Part shown: in pieces, positions 29,292 to 40,124 of the stretch
Layout: each line of letters starts with the position of its first letter
How positions within the stretch are numbered: position 1 is the first letter of the stretch
Assembly: GCA_963783095.1 (NCBI GenBank)
Contig: CAWAMR010000015.1
Span: 1-64,000, forward strand
DNA length: 64,000 nucleotides
Direction of reading: 5' to 3'
Origin: CAWAMR01 sp963783095
GTDB taxonomy: Bacteria > Planctomycetota > Planctomycetia > Gemmatales > Gemmataceae
Notes under the pieces: generated by a model
The model's database searches: none
Told to the model about the DNA's origin: nothing
The model's input: the letters and a program-made list of their open reading frames with translations, nothing else
Position numbers and translations under genes: made by a program

Positions 29292-30517
29292 ATGGCTCGC
29301 TTCCGGGATTTGCTTGCGGAGGTTTGGCCTCGGAATCGGTTCTATGCGCGAAAGTATGCTGGGCTTTCGATTCAGACTGAAGCGTTTCAATCGATTGCCG
29401 ATCTGGCCCAGTTGCCGTTTACCACAAAAGTTGAGTTGGTCACCGATCAACGAGAGCATTCGCCCTACGGAGAGATTTTGACCTATCCGCTGGAACGATA
29501 CGCCCGGCTGCATCAGACATCGGGTACTACTTCCGGCAAGCCGTTACGCTGGCTGGATACAGCCGAAAGTTGGGAGTGGTTGCTCGACTGCTGGCGGATC
29601 AGCTTCCCCATCATGGGGCTAACGAGCCGGGATGTCTTCTTTTTTCCCTTCTCGTTTGGTCCGTTTCTGGGATTTTGGACAGCGTTCGAGGCCGCGAGTC
29701 GTGCGGGATTTCTCTGCATCCCTGGCGGCGGAATGAGCAGCACGGCCCGACTCCGATTCCTGATGGAGCACAACGCCACCGTGGTTTGCTGTACGCCAAC
29801 CTACGCGCTTCATCTGGCCGAGTTGGCGGCCCAGGAGGAAATCGACCTCGCCGGTTCTGCGGTTCGTGCAGTGATCGTTGCCGGAGAACCGGGCGGCTGC
29901 ATTCCTGCGACGAGGCGAAGGATCGAGACCGTCTGGCGGCGCGCGTCTTCGACCATTACGGCATGACGGAACTTGGCCCTGTCGCCATCGAAACCGTAGA
30001 AACACCGAGTAGCCTCGTTGCTTTGGAAACACAGTATATTGTGGAAGTAATTGATCCGGATGGTCGTACTCCGGCACCGGATGGGCAAGTCGGAGAGTTG
30101 GTGTTGACGAATCTGGGCCGGGCCGGCTGCCCGTTGATCCGGTATCGCACCGGCGACTTGGTTCGAATCCGAAAGACAGGCTCATCGACACTCTTCGACG
30201 GAGGAATTTTGGGGCGAACCGATGACATGATTCACCTTCGAGGTAATAACCTATACCCTGGGTCCATCGAAGCGGTCATTCGCCGGTTCCCGGACGTTGC
30301 GGAGTTTCGCATCGTCATCGATCAGTCGGAGGCCCTGGCCGACCTGCATATCGAGGTTGAGCCAATTCCGAATGCGGAGGGGTCAAGCCTGGCGGATGCC
30401 GTCGGTCGGGCGATCCGCGATGAATTGTTATTTCGGGTCGAGGTAGTGCATGTTCCCGCGGGAACACTGCCCCGCTACGAGATGAAAGCCCGCAGAATTG
30501 TGAGAAAAATGGATTAA
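29292..30517 (+). CDS. PaaK-like AMP-dependent ligase (phenylacetate-CoA ligase family, frameshifted)
   Basis: About 408 residues. I choose ATG 29292 (MARFRDLLAEVWPRNRFYAR); TTG 29280 with GGGAG upstream is a good alternative, while the earlier GTG lies inside a repeat. P-loop LHQTSGTTSGKPL, then FDHYGMTELGPVAIET, RYRTGDLVRI and RTDDMIHLRGNNLYPGSIE, then the C-terminal TLPRYEMKARRI. PaaK-type enzymes adenylate an aromatic acid and load it onto CoA. One break near 29930. No phenylacetate-pathway genes are nearby, so the substrate is unknown. Confidence 0.78.
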
Positions 30518-30570
30518 CCACAACATCGGAATTACCCACGAACGGAAAGGAAAACGAGCAAGCGCTAATC

Positions 30571-30702
30571 CCCTCTCCCCTGTACTCAGGGGAGAGGGTT
30601 AGGGTGAGGGGTTAGACCTTCACACTTCCCAGACGCGTCTTTGATGGTGGGAGGCTTTTCCCCTCACCCCAACCCTCTCCCCTGAGTACAGGGGAGAGGG
30701 GG
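30571..30702. repeat. Inverted pair of CCCCTCTCCCCTG palindromes
   Basis: Copies at 30571-30614 and 30659-30702 face each other. Each contains an inner hairpin CTCCCCTG/CAGGGGAG and a GGGTTAGGGTGAGGGG tail. Further copies lie at 33262-33545 and 35484-35515. The element fills most of the gap before the next propeller gene. Confidence 0.8.
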
Positions 30703-30778
30703 AAAGACTCGACGCTTCGCTCAAGTCTTTGGTTTTCGTTTTAATACGACCACCGCGAGCAAAAGAGGAGTTTCAATA

Positions 30779-33235
30779 ATGCATCTCGATTGTTGCCGGC
30801 CGAGAATTCCCGCTCTGGGGATCATTGGCATTTTCATCGCGTTTTTCGCGGGCAAAATTGCCTCCGCCGAAGATTGGACACACTGGCGTGGTCCGTATCA
30901 AACCGGTTTCTCACCGGACAAGGGTCTTCCCGATGATTGGGATCCGCGCGTCGTCGGGAAAAATAACCTGATCTGGAAAGCTCCCTACGGTTGCCGATCC
31001 ACGCCCGTAATAATGGGCGACAAGCTCTTCATCATCGGTGCCGATAACGATCCCTTGAACGTACCGACCCCCGGCAAAAGGCCATTGTCGGCGAGCGCGT
31101 TGTCTGCCTGAACGCCAACACCGGCAAACTCGTTTGGGAGCAGCCTTTCAATGTGTTCCATTGCGATATAGTGACGAATCGGCTGGGCTGGGCTCCCCTC
31201 GCCGGTGATCCCAAAACCAATCGGGTTTACGCGCACTCCACAGCAGGCTTTCTTTTCTGCTTCGACGGCGCAACCGGCAAGATTCTCTGGCACCATCAGT
31301 TGACTGAAGAATTCGGTCGAGTCACCGGTTATGGCGGTCGAATTAGTGGTCCGCTCTTCGATAGCGGATTGGCGATCATCGGCATCGTCAACAGCAGTTG
31401 GGGCAATCAAGGCGTTGGCGGCAACCGCTTTTTTGCCTTCGACGGCGAAACCGGCAAACTGGTCTGGAGTGCCGGGACCCCCAATATTGGAGCGCCCGGC
31501 GATCTCAAAGGAACTTATTACTCGAACCCGGTCGCTGCGGTCATTAACGGTCAACGCCTGATGGTGACGGGTGGGGCCGATGGGGGCGTTCACGCATTTC
31601 AGATTCGTACCGGCAAGCGGGTCTGGAGCTATAAATTCGCCGCAGGCATCATCAACCCCTCGCCGGTCATCGACGGCAATCTTGTTTACATCAGCCACGG
31701 TGAAGAGAACCTGGAAGGCGTGCAGGGCATCGGTCGAGTCATTTGTCTCGACGCCGGCAAAATCGAGGACGGCAAGCCCAAAGTCGTCTGGGAGTATGCA
31801 GCGGGTATTCGATTTGGTCTGGCTTCACCCGCGCTCGCCGATGGCAAACTGTATTGCCCCGATGACTATGGAGCACTCTTCTGTTTCGATGCCAAGACCG
31901 GGCCGAAAAAAGGCAAGCCGTTATGGAAAATCAAGTATGGCACGGTCGCCCGCGGAGCTCCGCTCGTTGCCGACGGGAAGATTTACATCTCCGAACCCTA
32001 CGGCAAATTCCAGATCATCAAGCTGCACGACGATGGGTCGGCACCCACCGATGCGGACTTTGAAACGGTCAACTTCAAGCCGAAGCCCGGTGCGATCGGC
32101 GTGGTCGAATCGAATTGCACGCCCGCGGCGGTCAATGGCAAAGTCTACCTCTCCAATCGCGATGAAACCTTCTGCATCGGCACCGCCGACAAGAGACAAA
32201 AGGTCGAGTTGAAGGCCGGTCCAAAGGAGGATGCCGGGGAGGCTGTCATCACTCAGATTCAAGTGATTCCTGCCGACGTCGCCGTCAGCGCCCGGTGCCA
32301 AGATCGAGTACACCATCAAGACCTTCAACGCCAACGGCGTAGAAGTCGACGACAAGGCATTCGTCAAGAAACTGAAGTGGACGTTGCCGATCCCGCCGCT
32401 TCCCAAGGGTGCAAAGCAGCCTCCGCCCGCGCTGGACGCGGTCATCGATGAGGCGTCGAGTTCCATAACCGTGAACCCCAAAAAACCGGGCCAGCAAGGT
32501 TATCTCGACGTCAAAACCGAGGATGGCAAGATCGCCGGTCAAGCTCGGATACGGGTTGCTCCGCAAATTCCTTATGCCCAGGACTTCGAGAAAGTCCCTG
32601 TTGGCGCGGTCCCGGCCGGCTGGGTGAACACCCAAGGAAAATATCGCGTCGTGGAGATCAAGGAAGATGACGGCATGCACAAAGTCCTGTTCAAGGTCAA
32701 CAACAATCCCCGCCCGCCCCTGGTGCGGGCCAATGCCTACATCACCTTGCCGAGTTCGACGAATTACACCATTCAAGCAGACATGAAGGGTGTTGCGGTG
32801 AACCAGCAACTCGGTGATATGGGTGTGATCGCCAACCGTTACCTGCTCTTGATGGACCCGAAGACAACTCCCGAAGATCCGATACCAAAACTTCGTCTGG
32901 TAACCTGGGAAGCACTGCCTCCGGAGCCGGCGGGACGCGTAAGCGCTTCGACCCATTTCAAATGGTCCGAGAAGGTATGGTATACGGTGAAATTGACGGT
33001 TACCGTGGAAGCCAATCAAGCGATCGCCAAAGGCAAAGCCTGGGAGCGCGGCAAGGCGGAGCCGGCCGACTGGATGGTGGAGGTCAAGGATCCTCGACCG
33101 AACCGGGTTGGGGCCGCAGCGCTCTACGGTTATGTTCCGAATGCGACGGCGGTAGCGGTAGGTGCCGAGATCTACTACGACAACGTGAAGATCACTCCGA
33201 ATAACGGAAAAAAAGTTGGAAATGTTGAGAAGTAA
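30779..33235 (+). CDS. Large exported PQQ-like beta-propeller protein with C-terminal sandwich domain (frameshifted)
   Basis: About 818 residues in three frames joined near 31075 and 32290. Signal peptide in IPALGIIGIFIAFFAGKIAS, then WTHWRGPYQTGFSPDKGLPD. Propeller blades carry GKILWHHQL, GKLVWSAGT, GKRVWSYKF and KIKYGT motifs. A linker (AVIDEASSSITVNPKKPGQQ) leads to a C-terminal domain of about 220 residues (YAQDFEKVPVGAVPAGWVNT, FKVNNNPRPPLVRANAYI, GAEIYYDNVKI) resembling laminin-G/3-keto-disaccharide-hydrolase-like beta sandwiches. That points to carbohydrate binding at the cell surface or periplasm. No catalytic site is identified. Confidence 0.75.
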
Positions 33236-33261
33236 ACGGCGTGGCCAAGCCACAGACTATC

Positions 33262-33545
33262 CATTCTCCCCCTGGCTTCGGGGGAGAGGGTTAGGGGAAA
33301 AGCGGCTCACCCAAATGAAGGTGTCTGAACGATGCGAGTCAAACCCCTCACCCCAACCCTCTCCCCGGAGTACCGGGGAGAGGGGGTAAGACTCGGGCAA
33401 TCAGGAAGCTTCATTTGGTGGTGAAAGGCTTGTCCCCTCTCCCCGGTACTCCAGGGAGAAGGTTAGGGGAAAAACCTGCCATGCCCAGAAGCTGCTGCAT
33501 GATCCGAGAATCTTTGCCCCTCACCCCATCCCTCTCCCCACGAAA
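33262..33545. repeat. Cluster of CTCTCCCC palindromic repeats
   Basis: At least four related copies: near 33262-33300, 33340-33390, 33432-33475 and 33518-33545. Each has the CCCTCTCCCCGGAGTACCGG type hairpin and AACCCTCTCC or GGTTAGGGGAAAA tails, in both orientations. The cluster occupies most of the 407-bp gap between two propeller genes and could serve as a transcription barrier or recombination site. Confidence 0.78.
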
Positions 33546-33642
33546 CCTGGGAACGGTGGCAAACTTTGCACGCGGATAGATTTTCAAACTGAGCGACATG
33601 AGTGTTTCCTGAAAACTGAATCTTGAATCGAGGAATCGACAT

Positions 33643-35435
33643 ATGTGCGTAATTTATGACCGCCGGCGCAGTATCATTTGTTCCGCTCTGGTTCTTGGCG
33701 TGGGGATCGGAGTCTATTTCTATACCCGGCCCCAGGAACCTGTGGGCAATCCGAAGCCCGCTGATCCCACGATTCCGCTGATTGGCGGAAGCGACAACCT
33801 GCTCGCCGCTCAAGATGCGAAAAACGATACCTCTTCCAAGGCGGGACCGAGCGATCATTCCATGTTTTCGGGCACTCCGAGCCGCAACATGGTCAACCTG
33901 ATCGATAAGAACGTGCCCGGCCCGTTCGAAAAGGAAGAGGTTCTGTTGTGGAAATCTCAGCTCGGCTCGCGCGCCTACGGCGGACCCATCATCGCTCGGG
34001 GCAAAATCGTTTGCGGAACGAATAACGATCAACCCCGGAATAAGCGCGATATCGGCAAGCCGGATGACGACAATCCAAAGGGCGCTCCTCTCGATAAAGG
34101 CGTCGTCATGTGCTTCGATGAGAAAACCGGCAAATTCCTCTGGCAAGCCGTCCACGACAAGCTACCCCGCGGGACAGGTCCACGATTGGCCCCACGAAGG
34201 AGTTTGCTCCACTCCGACCATCGATGGCGATCGCGTTTACTACGTCAGCAATCGTTGCACGGTCGTTTGTGCCGACGTGAACGGGTTCGCCAACGGCAAC
34301 GAGGGTTTCCAGAATGAAAAATACAAGACCGACACCGATGCCGACATCATCTGGGAATACGACATGATGCAAGGAACTGCAACGTGTTCCCGCACAACAT
34401 GGCGGCTTGCTCGCCGCTTGATCATCGGCGACATCATCTTCATCGTCACGGCCAACGGCGTCGATGAGGGCCACATCAACATTCCATCGCCCAATGCGCC
34501 GAGCTTCATCGCCTCAGCAAGAAACCGGCAAGGTGGTCTGGAAGAGCCGCCCCCGGCAAGAACATCATGCACGGCCAGTGGTCGAACCCGACCTACGGCG
34601 ATCATCAAGGGCGTAGCCGCAGGTCATCTTCCCCGGCGGCGACGGCTGGCTCTACAGCTTCAACCCGGACACCGGCGAGCAGCTCTGGAAATTTGACGCC
34701 AATCCGAAAGACTGCAAGTACGAACTCGGCGGCAAGGGCACCCGGAGCGATTTCATCGCCACGCCGGTCGATTTACAATGACCGCATCTATATCGGCACC
34801 GGCCAGGACCCGGAGCATGCGACGGCATCGGCACATTACTGGTGCATCGATGTCGCCGGAAAGAACGGGTGACATTTCACCCGATCTCGTGACCGATGCC
34901 AAAGCCGACCCTCCCAAGACCAAGCCGAACCCGAACTCGGCGGTCGTCTGGCATTACGGCGGCGAGGAGAAACGGCCAATTCGCCAAGCGGGAGTATGTT
35001 TTCGGACGGACCATGAGCACGGCGTGCATCATCGACGACGTGCTGCTACATTGCGGAGCTCGCACGGCTATCTGCACTGTCTGGACGCCAAGACCGGCAA
35101 GAAGTACTGGCAGTACGATCACGAAGGCCGCCATCTGGGGTTCTGCATACTACGTCGACGGCAAGATATTCCTCGCCAACGAGGACGGCGATTTGTTCAT
35201 CTTCAAACACGACAAGAACCCCGAATCACTCGACGAAGTGGAACTGGCATCCAAGGCTGAGAATGAGAAGGCCGCGAAAAAAATCCGCGCGGAAGTCGCC
35301 AAAAAGGTGGATCAGAAATACAAGCTCGCCAAGGTCGAAATTGGCGGAGCCATTCGCAGCACCCCCGTTGTTGCCAACGGCGTGTTGTACGTCATGACGG
35401 AGAATACGCTCTATGCGTTCAAGAAAAAGGATTGA
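33643..35435 (+). CDS. Membrane-anchored PQQ-like propeller protein, paralogue 1 (frameshifted)
   Basis: About 597 residues in several frames. Starts MCVIYDRRRSIICSALVLGV, one N-terminal membrane segment, then a short linker. Paralogue-family blocks: FSGTPSRNMVNLIDKNVPGP, LLWKSQLGSRAYGGPIIA, GTNNDQPRNKRDIG, GKFLWQAVHDKLP, and the C-terminus VANGVLYVMTENTLYAFKKK. Four such genes lie in tandem to 42232. Breaks near 34170, 34370, 34520, 34610, 34770 and others make this the most damaged copy. Anchored outside the inner membrane. Function unknown. Confidence 0.75.
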
Positions 35436-35483
35436 GTGATTGTTCCACCCGCAATCAAGGAACGGAGAGTGCAAGCACTAATT

Positions 35484-35515
35484 CCCTCTCCCTTGTACTC
35501 AGGGGAGAGGGTTAA
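35484..35515. repeat. CCCTCTCCCTTGTACTCAGG palindrome, single copy
   Basis: One copy of the CTCTCCCC family, in the 108-bp gap between paralogues 1 and 2. Confidence 0.7.
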
Positions 35516-35543
35516 AGTGGTCTGATTCAAATCCAACAACCGA

Positions 35544-37319
35544 TTGGAGAAGCCCGTGCCCATTTTCCGAAACCCTGGGGCGTGGTCGATCGCCGCGTTG
35601 TTTTCTTTGACAAGTTTGTGGCTGATTGCGATCGTGCCCTCGCAATGCTCAAAATCGCCAGCCGATTCGGCGACTCCCAGCGAATTCAACAACCAACTTA
35701 TCGCTGCGGAAGCACTTTTTCCTCTACCCGAGTGGGCGAAATCGACCGATTACCCCATGCTCGGCGGCACCCCTTCCCGCAACATGGTTAATCGAATCGA
35801 CAAGAACATACCGGACAATATTGCGATCGACGACATGCTCTTGTGGAAAGCGAAACTCGGTTCCCGAGCTTTTGGCGGACCAACGATCGCCCAGGGCAAA
35901 GTGTTCGTCGGCACCAACAATTACAATCCTCGGAACCGGCGCGATTGTGGCAAACCCGATATGGATCATCCGCTGGGAGAGCCTCTCGATAAAGGCATCC
36001 TGTTGTGCTTTGACGAAAGGACCGGAGAGTTTCTTTGGCAAGCCGTTCACGACAAACACCCGAATGGACAGATGAACGACTGGCCTCGCGAAGGGATCTG
36101 CTCAACCCCGATCGTGGAAGGGGATCGAGTTTATTATGTGAGCAATCAATGCAGGGTGGTCTGCGCCGACATTAACGGTTTCGCCAACGGCAACGACGGT
36201 ATCCAAACGGAGGTGTACCAGACGGAAACGGATGCCGACTTCATCTGGGAATTCGACATGATGAAGGAACTCGGCGTTTTTCCGCACAATATGTCGAATT
36301 GCTCGCCGCTGATCGTCGGCAACCTTATTTTTGTGTGTGCCTCGAACGGCGTCGATGAAGGCCATATCAATGTACCCGCTCCTGAGGCACCGAGCTTTCT
36401 GGCATTGAACAAGAAGACGGGAAAAGTCGTGTGGAAGGATGCTTCTCCCGGCAAGAACATCATGCACGGCCAGTGGTCGAGCCCCAGTTACGGAATCATC
36501 AAAGGAATTCCGCAAGTTATTTTTCCAGCGGGTGACGGCTGGATTTATGCCTTTGAGCCGGCGACCGGCAAACCAATTTAAAAGTTCGATGCCAACCCGA
36601 AAGACAGCAAGTACGAACTCGGCGGCAAAGGCACACGAAGTGAGTTCATCGGGGTTCCGGTGATCTATAAAGAACGAATCTATATCGGCGTCGGACAAGA
36701 TCCGGAACACGGCACTGGCATTGGGCATTTCTGGTGCATCGATCCCGCAGCGAAAAAGGGTGATATTTCACCGGATCTCATAACCGATGGCAAAGTTGAT
36801 CCGCCGAAGACTAAACCGAATCCAAATAGTGCAGCGGTCTGGCATTTCGGTGGCGAGGAGAAACGACCATTCGCCAAGCGAGATTATGTCTTTGGCCGAA
36901 CGATGAGTACGGCCTGTATTGTGGATGATGTGATCTACATTCCTGAACTCGATGGGTACTTGCACTGTTTGGACGCAAAGACCGGTAAGAAATACTGGCA
37001 ATTTGACACCAACGCGGAGATTTGGGGTTCCGCGTATTACGTCGATGGCAAGATATTCCTTGGCACCTGCGACGGTGACTTGTACATCTTCAAACACGAC
37101 AAGAATCCCGAAACGATTGACGAGGTGGAGGCGGCATCCAAGGCTGAAAATGAAAAGGCGGCGAAAAAGATCCGCGTGGAGGTCGGCAAGAAACTGGATC
37201 GTAAATACAAGCTGGCGAAGATCGAAATTGGCACTATCCGCGCCACGCCGATTGTTGCCAATGGTGTGTTGTATGTGATGACCGAAAACACGCTCTATGC
37301 GTTCAAGAAAAAGGATTGA
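35544..37319 (+). pseudogene. Membrane-anchored PQQ-like propeller protein, paralogue 2, with in-frame stop
   Basis: One continuous frame from ATG 35544 to TGA 37319 except for a TAA at 36579-36581. N-terminus MEKPVPIFRNPGAWSIAALF with a membrane segment. Shared blocks YPMLGGTPSRNMVNRIDKNI, LLWKAKLGSRAFGGPTIAQG, GKNIMHGQWSSPSYGIIKG. The stop falls where the other copies read ELLWKFDANPK; here ATT TAA AAG TTC replaces the tryptophan codon, which needs two substitutions, unlike the indels elsewhere. Downstream, 36582-37319 stays in frame and well conserved (GYLHCLDAKTGKKYWQFDT). Either a young nonsense mutation or a consensus error. Confidence 0.78.
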
Positions 37320-37392
37320 TCCCATGAACAGTGAATTTATGTATTTAGCACTGTGAAGACCGGGCCCATTGAGCTGGAAAGGGGCTGCTGCA

Positions 37393-37475
37393 AAAAACAA
37401 AAGCGGCGGAATAGCGCCGCACTCCAAATTGGGCGCTGCTATGGAGTGCGGCGCTATTCCGCCGCTTTTGTTTTT
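37393..37475. repeat. Perfect 34-bp-arm palindrome with terminal T-run
   Basis: Bases 37393-37426 are exactly complementary to 37442-37475 around a 15-base loop. The core reads GCGGCGGAATAGCGCCGCAC and the right arm ends TTTTGTTTTT. It lies 70 bases after paralogue 2, so it can act as its terminator. Perfect arms of this length suggest a recently mobile palindrome rather than a maintained terminator alone. The rest of the gap up to 37723 is a leader frame without a recognisable domain. Confidence 0.9.
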
Positions 37476-37723
37476 ATAGGATGCGTTTCCCTCCAACGAT
37501 TGACGTATGTCGGGCAGATCCAAAAACCGATCGGAGAAGCTCATGCCCACGATGCGTAGAGGAGCGCTTACGCTTCAACCATTTGCAAGAAGTTTCACGA
37601 GGCGATTGCGACAAAGCGAGTCGCGGCTTCACGCCACCAGGCAATTCGGAACTCGGCTTTGTCTTGTGGCTGCGCGGCACGCCTTCGGCGAACAGCGCGA
37701 CAAAAATGAACATGGAGCAAATC

Positions 37724-39514
37724 ATGAACGACAGAAACCTCAGAACGAACTCGCTGACTTCCACTGGTCGGTGGGGCATCCTCGCTCTGTCCGTTGGCTT
37801 GCCGCTAATCGGGATCGCGATGCTGCGAAACCCGCAATCTCCGCCTGAGGCGACAATCCCTGCCGACGGCAATCAACTTATCGCGGCGGAAGCGCTCAAC
37901 GCATTTCCCATCCGGGAATGGCCAAGCGATTACCCGATGTTCGGCGGCACGCCCAGTAGAAACCTGGTTAACTTGATCGATAAGAATATTCCCGGCAAAT
38001 TTGCGATCGAAGACGTGCTTTTATGGAAAGTGAAGCTCGGCTCGCGGGCTTATGGCGGACCAACGATCGCGAGAGGCAAAATCTTTGTCGGCACCAATAA
38101 CGATAATCCCCGAAATATGCGCGATCATTCCCCGCCAAATGTGAACGACCCGATGGGTAGACCTATCGATAGAGGCATCCTGATGTGCTTCGAGGAAAAA
38201 ACCGGGAAATTCCTTTGGCAGGCTGTTCACGACAAGCTACGCATAGGAATCGTTCAGGACTGGCCGGGTGAAGGAATATGCTCCACGCCGATCGTGGAAG
38301 GGGATCGAGTCTATTACGTGAGCAATCAGTGCAGGGTGGTCTGCGCCGACATTCATGGTTTCGCCAATGGCAACGATGGTTTCCAGGATGAAAAATACAA
38401 GTCGGAAACGGATGCCGACATCATCTGGGAATTCGACATGGTCAAGGAACTCGGCGTGTTCCCCCACAACATGTCCAATTGCTCGCCGTTGATTGTTGGT
38501 GACAACATCTTTGTCATTACCTCCAACGGTGTTGACGAGGGACACATAAACCTACCCGCTCCCGATGCGCCGAGCTTCTTGGCCTTGAACAAAAAGACGG
38601 GTAAGGTTGTGTGGAAGGATGCGTCACCCGGCAAGAACATCATGCACTCTCAATGGTCGAGCCCCGCGTATGGCATCATCAAGGGGGTTCCGCAGGTTAT
38701 CTTTCCCGGCGGCGATGGCTGGATCTATGCGTTCAAGCCGGAAACGGGCGAATTGCTATGGAAGTTTGATGCCAACCCGAAAGACAGCAAGTACGATTTA
38801 GGAGGCGGTGCCACCCGCGGATATTTTACCGCCATGCCCGCGATTTACAACGAACGGGTCTATATCGGCATAGGTCAAGACTCGAGAGTCTGTGGGGCAG
38901 CGAGCGCGGGGATTGGACATTTTTGGTGCATCGACCCGGCCGGGAAGAAGGGAGACATTTCACCCGACCTGGCAACCGACATGAAAAGCGATCCACCCAA
39001 GACAAAGCCGAACCCGAACAGTGGGGCCGTTTGGCAATATGGCGGCGTGGAGAAACGGCCGCATGCAAGGCGACAGTATGTGTTGGGCACCACCGTGAGT
39101 ACAGCGTGTATCATCGATGACTTTGTCTACATTGCCGAGATCGACGGTTATTTGCACTGTTTGGAGGCGAAGACCGGTAAGAAATACTGGCAGTTTGACG
39201 CCAAATCCGAAATCGAGGGTTCCGCGTATTACACCAATGGCAAGATTTTCCTCGGAACTACCGATGGCGATTTAATCATTTTCAAACATGACAAGATTCC
39301 CGAATCGCTTGACGAAGTGGAACTGGCATCGAAGGCAAAAGACGAAGCCGCAGCCAAGAAGATAGTTGTCGAGGTCCGGAAGAAAGTCGATCAGAAGTAT
39401 AAGCTCGCCAGAATTGAGATCGAACACGGCATTCATAGCACACCCATTGTTGCCAATGGTGTGTTGTACGTGATGACCGAAAACACACTCTATGCTTTCA
39501 AGAAGAAAGAGTGA
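37724..39514 (+). CDS. Membrane-anchored PQQ-like propeller protein, paralogue 3 (intact)
   Basis: 596 residues, the only copy of the four with an unbroken frame. I choose ATG 37724 (MNDRNLRTNSLTSTGRWGIL) because GGAG lies six bases upstream and the same GGAGCAAATC leader precedes paralogue 4. The frame itself is open from 37481. Anchor ILALSVGLPLIGIAML. Family blocks YPMFGGTPSRNLVNLIDKNI, LLWKVKLGSRAYGGPTIARG, GKFLWQAVHDKL, STPIVEGDRVYYVSNQCRVV, GDGWIYAFKPETGELLWKFD, GYLHCLEAKTGKKYWQFDA. The C-terminal blade ends VLYVMTENTLYAFKKKE after a charged helix. It probably folds as an eight-blade propeller outside the inner membrane. Function unknown. Confidence 0.86.
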   Translation: MNDRNLRTNSLTSTGRWGILALSVGLPLIGIAMLRNPQSPPEATIPADGNQLIAAEALNAFPIREWPSDYPMFGGTPSRNLVNLIDKNIPGKFAIEDVLLWKVKLGSRAYGGPTIARGKIFVGTNNDNPRNMRDHSPPNVNDPMGRPIDRGILMCFEEKTGKFLWQAVHDKLRIGIVQDWPGEGICSTPIVEGDRVYYVSNQCRVVCADIHGFANGNDGFQDEKYKSETDADIIWEFDMVKELGVFPHNMSNCSPLIVGDNIFVITSNGVDEGHINLPAPDAPSFLALNKKTGKVVWKDASPGKNIMHSQWSSPAYGIIKGVPQVIFPGGDGWIYAFKPETGELLWKFDANPKDSKYDLGGGATRGYFTAMPAIYNERVYIGIGQDSRVCGAASAGIGHFWCIDPAGKKGDISPDLATDMKSDPPKTKPNPNSGAVWQYGGVEKRPHARRQYVLGTTVSTACIIDDFVYIAEIDGYLHCLEAKTGKKYWQFDAKSEIEGSAYYTNGKIFLGTTDGDLIIFKHDKIPESLDEVELASKAKDEAAAKKIVVEVRKKVDQKYKLARIEIEHGIHSTPIVANGVLYVMTENTLYAFKKKE

Positions 39515-39577
39515 TCGACAACGATCAGCGAGTTGGAAGCGTAACAACAATTGCATAAAGCATGGCTTCGTGTCACA

Positions 39578-39883
39578 ATGACAAAGTCGGGAAAGGTTAT
39601 GCTGAAACGGTCGAGGAAGTGTAATTTGGATGATGTCCTGGAGAAACTGATGGCAAGCGCACCGCTACGAACCGAATCGGATTTGATCCGCCAATCGGAG
39701 ACAACACAAGCGATTTCGGTCAGTGGAGAAGAGCCAATCAGGGCAGTTGGTTCTCTGTTTGCATCCGACACAATCGATCAGGTGGTTTCATTTGAGGAAT
39801 ATCTGAATTGCGAATTCACTGTTGCGCTACTCGATCACTGCCATCGCGCAAAAAAAGCGGCCCTGCTTGAGAATGGAGAATAG
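39578..39883 (+). CDS. Small hypothetical protein upstream of zeta-like gene (possible antitoxin)
   Basis: 101 residues from ATG 39578 (MTKSGKVMLKRSRKCNLDDV). A basic N-terminus, a helical middle (LEKLMASAPLRTESDLIRQS) and a C-terminal helical part (VALLDHCHRAKKAALLENGE). Its stop overlaps the possible start of the zeta-like gene at 39873, so they are co-translated. Position and size fit an antitoxin for the zeta-like kinase, but no epsilon-family similarity is evident. Confidence 0.5.
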   Translation: MTKSGKVMLKRSRKCNLDDVLEKLMASAPLRTESDLIRQSETTQAISVSGEEPIRAVGSLFASDTIDQVVSFEEYLNCEFTVALLDHCHRAKKAALLENGE

Positions 39884-40124
39884 CGGCGACATGGCCGCCC
39901 CTCAACTCTGGATCGTTGCCGGTCCGAATGGTGCAGGCAAAACGACTTGTGTGCAAAAGGAGCCAATTTCAGAAATTCTGCCCAGCGTTACCTTTCTCAA
40001 TCCCGACAATTTGACCTTGGGAAAACTGGTTGCAAGGGGATTCTCTGGATTCGCCGATGCTCCTGTCGATATCCAAACCAGCTTGTTTTTTGAGTCTGCG
40101 GATGATGACCATGGCAGCCTATGA
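39873..40124 (+). pseudogene. Truncated zeta-toxin-like P-loop kinase
   Basis: Starts at ATG 39873 or 39891. The sequence AAPQLWIVAGPNGAGKTTCV holds a Walker A (AGPNGAGKTT) typical of zeta/UDP-GlcNAc kinase-like proteins, and FLNPDNLTLGKL supplies the next conserved segment. The frame stops after 78-84 residues, while zeta-type toxins have about 200. The catalytic arginines and C-terminal half are missing, so it is a remnant, or a frameshift has cut it. The next gene starts within its 3' end. Confidence 0.62.

Noticed and set aside
30160..30185. GGTTCGAATCC resembling a tRNA T-arm
   Set aside because: Lies in the conserved RTGDLVRI coding region of the PaaK-like gene, with no cloverleaf around it.
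32285..33253. 322-codon minus-strand ORF
   Set aside because: Antisense to the C-terminal sandwich domain of the large propeller protein.
37481..37723. N-terminal extension of paralogue 3 to 37481
   Set aside because: No RBS and no similarity to other copies before the GGAGCAAATC leader; the hydrophobic anchor begins after 37724.
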